Assembly: GCA_022478985.1 (NCBI GenBank) | Contig: JAKSZP010000114.1 | Location: forward strand, 1-64,000 | Length of the DNA: 64,000 nucleotides | Direction: 5' to 3' | Origin: Massospora cicadina | Taxonomy: Eukaryota; Entomophthoromycota; Entomophthoromycetes; Entomophthorales; Entomophthoraceae | Shown here: in pieces, positions 57,100-64,000 of the stretch | Position numbering within the stretch: position 1 is the first letter of the stretch | Layout of the letters: every line of letters begins with the position of its first letter | Program-made: the position numbers and the translations under genes | Notes under the pieces: model-generated | What the model was told of the DNA's origin: nothing | Seen by the model: the letters and a program-made list of their open reading frames with translations, nothing else | Databases searched by the model: none

Positions 57100-57640
57100 G
57101 CCCATAGGCTTCATCACTTCTCCTAGTGCACAAGAATAATGACACACTATGTTGTTATGGATTACCGCTGATTGATTGAGGTTACCAAGAAGATTTTACT
57201 CACTGCCTCAATACGCTGCGCTGAAGCGCTTTTGAGGATCAAAGTACATCTTGGCGATGGACCTGGCATTGACTACCGAAATGTAGAGCTGTTGCCTGAA
57301 GACCAGGAAAAGTGCACCCTGATCTACAGTTAGTATTTTGAAACTACAAGGATGCTGAAGGGGCATCAAAAACCAGCCACCTTCCAAAGAGTGATGTAAC
57401 AAAACTTCAGGGATTTTGAGTTGTCAATCATGTTCATCTACTTGGACAATGTAACAATATTTAGTTTCACTTTCAAGAGCACCTACAACAAATCATGAGC
57501 AGTGTTTAACCTATAATGTGATTCAAACATGAATCTCAAACAAGGTAAGTTTACCTTTCTTAAGAGTCAGTTGGAGTTCCTAGGACTTGAGATTATCCCA
57601 AAAGTAAAAAAACCTCAGAAAGGACAGATCAAAGTCATAG
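57100..57640 (+). pseudogene. Reverse transcriptase remnant of element E
   Basis: HYVVMDYR then IEVTKKILLTASIRCAEALL (about 57140-57230), then ELLPEDQEKCTLIYS, GHQKPATFQRVM, and IYLDNVTIFS where YLDD reads YLDN (about 57437-57466). KFTFLKSQLEFLGLEI-like connection sequence follows near 57550. It is clearly Ty3/gypsy RT but catalytically dead. Confidence 0.83.
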
Positions 57641-57649
57641 TGGCCATGG

Positions 57650-58170
57650 AATAGACTAAAAGTAGGCGCAACGTCCAAGTATTCCTTGGGAGAGTGGGAT
57701 ACTATCAGCAGTTTATCCCCCATTTAATACTAGGCTGCTCCACTCACCTACCTGTTGACCAAGGAGACAGAGTTTATGTGGCTTGGAGCATTAGCAGGAT
57801 TTGTGTATTGAAATTTAGATTGGTAGAGGCACCAATCCTTGCATACTCAGACTTAAAGAATACGTTTTACCTGTATATCAACAATAGAGACATTGGGCTC
57901 AGAATGATACTCTCCTGATTAGATAAGAAGGGATGGACTACCCTATTGAGTACTAATCCAAAGTTTTTAGCCAGAGCAGAAGACTGCTTTAAAGTCACGG
58001 AAAGAGAGCGCTTGGCAGTGCAAGGGCAGTGAAGCACTTTTGACCATACTTGTACAAAGTAAATTTCAAAGTTGTGATGGATTACGCATTGCTACACAAG
58101 CTGCACAACATAAAGGATCCAGACGAACGCCTTTCTAAATGGTGTTGTATTTAGAAATTCATGCATTATC
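57650..58170 (+). pseudogene. RNase H remnant of element E
   Basis: QVFLGRVGYYQQFIPHLI (about 57676-57729) is the connection motif. KNTFYLYINNRDIGLRMILS (about 57857-57916) replaces the usual FILxTDASxxAIGAVLSQ. VTERERLAVQGQ and VVMDYALLHKLHNIKDPDE follow (about 58000-58125). No integrase follows, so E is truncated or broken at about 58170. Confidence 0.78.
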
Positions 58171-58369
58171 CAGCTGTGACAGATTAAAAATAAAATTTGA
58201 CTTATCTAACTTTGGTTCACTTTAGTAATAAGCAATCTTATGGGATGTTGTAGTTATTAATGTTCAATAACTATTTCATGAGTTTGTTTCATTCAAATAA
58301 TTAGGTTAATTCATTTTAAGATTGGATTTCAAGATTTTTGAATATTATCTTTAATGGGGATTGGTGAAG

Positions 58370-59186
58370 TGTTGACTGGACCTGAATTGTTGGTAGTTTT
58401 GATAGTAGAAATAATAATTAGCTATGTCAAATTTATTATATCTTATGTTAAAGTTATCTGCAATTAAGACACAAAAATAATTACAAATGAGACCTTGGAT
58501 TTGCGGCTTTTCAGTTTCCATTAATTATATCTGACTTGATGACCTAAGATCATGAGCTTTGTTAGTCAAATAAGAATCAGTCTTAACTGTCAATTGAGTT
58601 AAAATCAAAATTAATACTAATTATTGGTATGAACAATTAAGGTATGTGCTATCATTTCTTGAGAGGAGCGATTTTTTAGCTTTTTTCAGACGTGTCAGAG
58701 GAGAAGCTGTCTCAAAGTAATTGTGCCATTGAGACACTGACCATGATGCCGTGCTGGGTTACAAAAGGACGCCTAATGTTTGTAGACCCTCTAAAACCTT
58801 CACGCAAACTGCTGGAAAAGAGTGTGCAAGTCAAGGTGTCATGGGTTCAGATGTGGTGAACATGAATTAATATAATTCTTACTAAAGATTATACAAAAAC
58901 TTTTAGAAAAAGAAATTTTGTTAGTTTGGTATATACAAGATTTTTGTAATCAATACCTATCAGTTGTATTAACTTAAGACAATACTTTTGATCAGGAAGA
59001 TCATGGCAGGAAGCCATTGTACAATTAAACGACGGGAGAATAAAGCCTTGAAGCCCTATATTTAAGGAGCTCATATCTTAATAACTATCACCATTTAGTC
59101 TATTTTACTCAAACAATAGGCGCTCTTAACTCTGACCTTAATCCCAGATGAATAAAAAATCATATGAACTAGGCAAAAATTCAACA
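58370..59186 (+). repeat. Solo LTR of the C family
   Basis: Starts TGTTGACTGGACCTGAATTG and ends ATTCAACA. It aligns with the C LTRs, including the terminal blocks ACCATTTAGTCTATTTTACT and CAATAGGCGCTC. No C-type internal sequence or second LTR is adjacent, so it is probably a solo LTR left by recombination. It is about 817 bp against 889 bp for C. Confidence 0.75.
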
Positions 59187-60046
59187 GGGATGATCCCTGA
59201 AAATGAATTATAAGGAGTCAGATTGTTGGTTAAATTTTCAAAGATAACTTTCTTAATTAGATAAATTTAGGTTTGCAACTTAACAATTAGGGTTTTTACA
59301 GAGTTTTTGAAGCATTGACAATGCTTTATCTTGGCAGTAACTTGCAAGTAAGCCCTGTGATGGAAACTGCTATTAATGGGTAACTGCTCTAATTACCTAA
59401 GCGGGTGTCTATCTTAAAAAGGTTAATATCTGGGGTTGGATATAGATTTGGGAAACGCTATTTATAAATCCAAAACAGGAGAGGGTCTTAATCTATCCAT
59501 AGGTGGATCTGACTAGGTGGTTGAAGCTTTCATCGTTTGAAACAACTCTGGAAGGTTAAGTTCATTGGCGATGAATTTCATTCCTATTGGGATGCCAACT
59601 AAAGAGTTGGGCACTGAATTACCAACTTAAACGCCTTATTTTATCTTAATAAAACAGAAATTTTGAAAGAAATCATTAGACAGTAATACAATTTTATTTT
59701 TTTTATTATAAAGATTTTAGGAATAGTTTCATTTATCTAGTTTGCCTTGTGCGCAACTCATGTCTAGGAGTTAAAGGGATAGATTCACTTATCCAAGTTG
59801 TTATCATGTACTCTTTTTTAAGATTTGAGTGGATAGTTTCCGCCTTTCCATAATGGTTCTAAGTTACCAGTAGAAAGGTTGTTATTACCTTTCTATATCA
59901 TAGAACCTAAGTGAGTTAGATACAAGTGTCATAAAAATTTTAAAAGGATAGTTGTCTTTATAAAAGTATCCCTGTACCCTTATATTATTATCAGAAGCTC
60001 AAATAAAACTAAATTTGTGCTGTAAACCCTTTAAAAAATTTATATC

Positions 60047-60075
60047 TTTTGCTCAATACAGTGATAGTTTAACTT
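60047..60075 (+). other. Primer-binding-like site of element G
   Basis: TTTTGCTCAATACAGTGATA followed by GTTTAAC aligns with the site and leader of F (TTGGTGCTCACTACAGGGGG, GTAGTTGAG). It implies that a degraded 5' LTR of G ends near 60046, perhaps including 59187-60046. Confidence 0.4.
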
Positions 60076-60154
60076 TAAAGCATAAAGCAATTCACAGTTA
60101 TATGCGACATGTCTTATAATACTAAAATTTTATGAAATATGGACTGAACTGGAG

Positions 60155-61110
60155 ATGGTGAATAAAATACTCTTTTTATTGGCATCAAAATCCAATATGA
60201 CTAACTTGGAAGAACAAGTAATAAAAGCCAAGGGAGAAATAGAGCAGGTCATGATGTCAATAACAATCTATATGGAATATCACCTCCCTGAAGAGGAAGG
60301 AGACTGAAGCAATCAGGAACTTAATATTCTAGAGGGCTTCTTGTGAAGCAGACAAAGAGAAACCTTTCAGATCAGTACAATGCAACGCAAACTTTAAAGT
60401 GGTCACAAAACCCTTGAAAATCATAAGTGCTACTGCGCTCAGATGGATGCAGATTTAGCTGACAACTTAAATAAGGAAAGATCTGTTTAGAAATTACCAC
60501 CCCAATAAATATTTCTTGAGCTTTTGCAGAAAATTTAAAGATGACTTGATAAATACCTCGGTGGTTAATAGTGTTATTGTCCAAATACTTCCTGTCACAG
60601 TAGTGACTAAAAAAAGTTCCAAAACTCTAAATTACCTATTTACAACGGGATAACGCCCTGACCTTCTTCCGTCTGTTACATATGACAATGTTAAAATATG
60701 GAGACCTAAAGAAAGTGGTAAACTTAATAAAATCTTTATACAGTGATTGTCAAACTTGTGTTGCCCCACCTAGATGGTGATAATTGGACATATGAAGACA
60801 CCAAGGAGACGATCATTAACAAGTTTGGTTCCTCTGAACGGATGGCTAGCAACAAACAAGAGTTCATGAGTATACAGTTTAAAGAAATGAGGCTTTAGCT
60901 ACTTTCTTTGATCATTTTTATCAGTAAGCGCAATTACTGACTGGTGCAAATTTTAGTCATACTTTGATTCTTATATCGCCTTATATATATGGCACTTTGG
61001 CCTTACAAAGATCTGCACCTAGTCATGGTGCTGGTGCAATCAACCAAAACTTCCACTTTTCATATGGTGGAGTATCTCAAGATGTTAGGATCAACTTTGA
61101 AACAATTAAC
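60155..61110 (+). pseudogene. Gag of element G
   Basis: The N-terminal coiled-coil segment reads LASKSNMTNLEEQVIKAKGE then IEQVMMSITIYMEYHLPEEE (about 60180-60305). The capsid part KLPIYNG (about 60630) and LPHLDGDNWTYEDTKETIIN, KFGSSERMASNKQEFMSIQF (about 60750-60885) aligns with F (LPQLNGDDWLYAEAKATIRL...). Many stops are present. It is the same lineage as F. Confidence 0.72.
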
Positions 61111-61216
61111 TGAATCATTAAACCCATTTTTGTCATTAACAAACTAAATACTGTGTAATTTAACAAGCTAAATAACGTTTTGGGATTTTTGCTACCTTTA
61201 AAGCCATCTAGATTAC

Positions 61217-61660
61217 TATGGGCCGCCAGGGGATAATTCCTTATAGTGAGTAAATTATATCAGTTGACCCTGATTATGAGTCAATAATTTTTGGGATATT
61301 TTAGGTATTTCTCCATGATCAGATCCATTGAGGATTGAATCAGGTGAATGCTTAAGATCTCATTGGACGAGTTGCTGATGAAATGGGGCATCTGATAGTT
61401 GATCAATGATTAACTATCAGGTGTACCAATTGGGATCAGTCAGGTTTCATCACCAAATATTGGGAATTCAAGGAGCTAGTTGCAAGGCAAGTGATGATGC
61501 CTGCAACTAGAGAATCAATCAGTTGGTTCATGACCTCCCATAATGGGTAACAAATCCCTTTAACTAAGCAGGTCACTTGCCAAATAGGGTTGGTTCACTG
61601 GTATCGAGTGGAAAATATTAGGGACATGATTTCTGAATCTTTTCATTTTAGGTCTTGAGG
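61217..61660 (+). pseudogene. Unrecognised degraded reading frame downstream of Gag G
   Basis: One frame stays protein-like for about 150 codons with only a few stops. It begins at MGRQGIIPYSE (61217) and runs through SVDPDYESIIFGIF, DLIGRVADEMGHLIVDQ, LTIRCTNWDQSGFITKYWEF, KELVARQVMMPATRESISWF and RVENIRDMISESFHF. Most stops are TAA/TGA/TAG at likely Gln, Arg or Trp codons, as after C-to-T decay. I recognise no domain. It may belong to element G or to a different gene. Confidence 0.4.
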
Positions 61661-61879
61661 ATGTCCAACGAAGGAATCCTAAAAAGATGGGGAGACCATC
61701 ACTGGTAATACAACAAAGGGAAATTTAATGCCAATGGCTGCCATTTCATGGATGAGGCGCCAACCAAGGTGTCTGAATTTCAGATGACCACATAGTCCAA
61801 CCCTTTGACCAGATATGAGATTCAATAATTATGTTATAATCATAGAGGGTCGGCAATAGTGGCTGACTGATGAGAATAT

Positions 61880-62100
61880 TGTTGGGTGGAATCCCTGATG
61901 ATATTAGAGGTTGCCAACTATGAATTATTGTTGGGCATCCCCAATAATAATTGAGGCTGCTGACAGATATTAATATCATTGGGAATCATCCCTGATGCTA
62001 ATTGAGGCTGCCAACAGATGAAAATTTCGTTGGGAATCATCCCTGATGACATTTGAGGCCGCAGATAGATAATAATTTTGTTGGTCATTATCCCCAATAA
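61880..62100 (+). repeat. 51-bp tandem repeat, about four units
   Basis: Units start near 61880, 61927, 61978, 62029 and 62080 (partial), with spacing 47-51, then exactly 51 bp. Each begins TTGGGAATCATCCCTGATGA or a variant and includes TTGAGGCTGCCAACAGAT. The 51-bp spacing keeps a 17-residue repeat open on the minus strand, but this is likely coincidental. Confidence 0.85.
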
Positions 62101-62805
62101 AAGTAAGCAATAATTTGATATTGGAATAAACACCAATAGTCAAATTATAGGGAATTGTTCAGAACGGAACATATTGGAGTCATAAGAGAATACTAAAACG
62201 TTCAAACGCCGGAGGAAAAATGGAATTATGATTGGTAAAAACAATTGGTTTCATGTACCTAATACCAATTGTTTGGACTGCCGAATGCTTGAGGATTATG
62301 CTGCCTAGAAAACCCAAGGCAACAGTACCCAACAATATTCAGTGCCTAACACTAAGGGTCAAAACCAGTATAGGAGCACAAATATTCTCATCAGACAGCT
62401 GAAAAGTTGTGTGCCAATTCTTAACTATAAAAACCCCAAATAACCTAATAAAATAAGAGTCAAACTGATATTAGCTTATTTGTTTAAACATTAGTTGTTT
62501 TAAAAATTACTCTTAGGAGAAGAGTGCAATGATCAAATATCCTTAGGTTGGAAATATCAAAATCTCTGCTTGGATCTGTGAAAAGGGAATAGGGAAAGTG
62601 TTCCCTAACACAATACCTTCAAGAGGAAGAAGCACAAATTAGCGTTGGACTTAATCTCAACATGGTTTTTTGGCAGCCAACTATAATAATAGTCTTCATA
62701 CTATTACTGTCCCAGTCTATCAATATAATCAACGCCAGGATCCACGAATCTGTTCAGTTAAAATCCAGGGCTGAAAAGTGAGTAATAAAGCCCAAGATTT
62801 TAACA
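61880..62805 (+). repeat. Probable 5' LTR of element F
   Basis: Starts TGTTGGGTGGAATCCC, like the LTR start of B (TGTTGGGATTCCTACCC), and ends TTTTAACA directly before a clear primer-binding site. The 51-bp tandem array would then lie at the start of its U3. The partner LTR is beyond the window, so the left end is inferred. Confidence 0.5.
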
Positions 62806-62825
62806 TTGGTGCTCACTACAGGGGG
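62806..62825 (+). other. Primer-binding site of element F
   Basis: TTGGTGCTCACTACAGGGGG immediately follows the LTR end. The TGG pairs with a tRNA CCA end. It is the best preserved member of the site shared with A and D, and in weaker form with E, G and O. Confidence 0.65.
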
Positions 62826-62859
62826 TAGTTGAGTTGTCAAAAGCCAATTTAAAATAACG

Positions 62860-64000
62860 ATGCCTTCTAAGGAAGAGCTTTGAAAGCTCTGGGCTGAACT
62901 TCAAGCTGTTAATGAGAATGTGCTCAATTCAGCATCTCAGGATGATGTTAGTACATTGGAGGAGCGTATGATCAAGATGGAGGAAATGCTTGAACAACTA
63001 GGAATAGTTAATAATGACTTATGCGTAAAAGTTGCCTCTAAAGCGGAAAGAGGGCGAACTTGTCAAGAAAATTTTATTAGAAAAAGCTGATTGGGAAGCG
63101 GATTGAGAACACATCTGACAGTTTCATGAAGAGATGATGAAAATGACCAAGTGTATTAAGGAGATGGAGAAACATCAATGTGATTGCAAATAATTTGAGG
63201 TGAATGATGCTGAAGTAAAAGCATGTGAGACGCCAAGCAATAAGACCTCTCCGCCCCAAAAGCATGCCTAAACCATTCGCTGGTGTGTCAGAAATGACTC
63301 CCGCAGTCACTCCTATGGCTTCTCGAGTAGCTGGGTCAGGATCTCCTATTAGCAGAATGACTGAGGAATTTCAAAATATGACAAAATTGCCCACCTTTCA
63401 CCAGGATAACGCCTCAGCGTTCTTCCGCTTATTTGAGATGTCCATGTTCAGCCATGCGTACTGACAAAAAGCAGTAACCATAATGAACTGCCTTAGTATA
63501 GACTGCCAAAATCTGGTGCTTCCTCAACTCAATGGGGACGATTGGTTGTATGCGGAAGCTAAAGCCACCATTAGATTGGAGTTTGGAAGCCCTACTCAGA
63601 TGGCGAATTGAAAACAAGAGTTCATGGGTATTCAATTCCTCAAAGATGAGACTCTGGTTTGTTTCGCCGACTGTTTTTACCAAGAAGCTCAGATCTTGGC
63701 AGGAGCAAATGTGTTAAGTGACTTTGACGCCTGCATAGCCATGCAGTCAGCACTTTGTCCCTACCGAGACTTGCATCAGATTATGGCAGCAGCACTAATA
63801 ACCAAAAATAATGACCTCACAGATGGTGGACCATCTGAAGATGTTTGCATCAACTTTTGATGCACCCAATCAATCTTGTAACAAAATTCCAACTGAGGAC
63901 GATCACACTTTGGTGGAATTAGAATATGATATTTTAGAAAATGTTGAAAATTCAAAAAAGTTGCTATTCAGAAGAATCAAGTCACACTGGGTAAAACCCC
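62860..64000 (+). pseudogene. Gag of element F (runs off the window)
   Basis: Starts at ATG 62860 (MPSKEEL, then a stop, KLWAELQAVNENV). The N-terminal 100 or so codons are coiled-coil (STLEERMIKMEEMLEQLGIV, later HEEMMKMTKCIKEMEKHQCD) with one frame shift. The capsid follows: MPKPFAGVSEMTPAVTPMAS, FQNMTKLPTFHQDNASAFFR, LVLPQLNGDDWLYAEAKATI, then QEAQILAGANVLSDFDACIA up to about 63860. Nucleocapsid and pol would lie beyond base 64000. Confidence 0.78.

Noticed and set aside
53595..58369. Treating 58370-59186 as the 3' LTR of element E
   Set aside because: It belongs to the C family by sequence and by its end. The primer-binding site of E is of the other type, and E lacks an integrase before it.
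61880..62100. CRISPR-like array
   Set aside because: Units are contiguous and degenerate without unique spacers, and the context is a eukaryotic LTR element.
61918..62136. Minus-strand open frame with a 17-residue repeat
   Set aside because: It is produced by the 51-bp tandem array, whose unit length is a multiple of three. The array has a better explanation as LTR U3 repeats.

Overview
This window looks like repeat-dense, AT-rich nuclear DNA of a filamentous fungus. A basidiomycete fits best, but the species cannot be read from the sequence. The reasons are: every LTR element is Ty3/gypsy type; one is a chromovirus with a C-terminal chromodomain; the non-LTR element has a CCHC-bearing ORF1 and an APE endonuclease/RT ORF2 of the Tad1-like fungal kind; and some Gag proteins carry collagen-like Gly/Pro-rich linkers. 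No host gene, rRNA, tRNA or CRISPR array could be supported. Almost everything recognisable is a broken mobile element with frequent in-frame stops and frameshifts. Two elements (N at 2-8.5 kb and the LINE at 22-28 kb) are visibly GC-richer and younger than the rest.

Left part (1-12.3 kb). A minus-strand Ty3/gypsy element O (integrase, RNase H and RT at 1-2044; protease, Gag and a 5' LTR at 8525-12334; its other LTR lies outside the window) is split by a plus-strand chromovirus N (2045-8524). N has 1.1-kb LTRs, a perfect 5-bp target duplication ATATT, and a complete gag-protease-RT-RNase H-integrase-chromodomain order. Removing N restores O's reading frame.

12.3-17.7 kb is AT-rich DNA with no recognisable gene.

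Centre (17.7-47.9 kb). One stack of nested insertions: Ty3/gypsy A (LTRs 17779-18268 and 47361-47850) contains Ty3/gypsy B (LTRs 20005-20558 and 40681-41314, target duplication AGTTC). B contains a near full-length LINE (21930-28045) and a Gag-only LTR element C (29391-39597). The 3' LTR of C contains a complete Ty3/gypsy element D (33189-39495). A also carries a separate GC-rich insertion (about 44640-46525) in its integrase. Three very short copies (16-25 bp) of the LINE's 3' end, each with its own 14-17 bp target duplication, lie in LINE ORF1 (23055-23079), in the RT catalytic motif of D (36680-36703) and just left of A (17747-17762).

Right part (47.9-64 kb). About 5.7 kb of AT-rich DNA contains one unexplained minus-strand reading frame (51488-52039). 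It is followed by a strongly decayed Ty3/gypsy element E (about 53.6-58.2 kb), a solo LTR of the C family (58370-59186), and two related elements G and F whose Gag genes begin with coiled-coil segments. F runs off the end of the window and has a 51-bp tandem repeat in what is probably its LTR.

The genes do not form a pathway. They are successive layers of retrotransposition, and the nesting order gives relative ages: O before N; A before B, B before the LINE and C, C before D, and the LINE family active after D.
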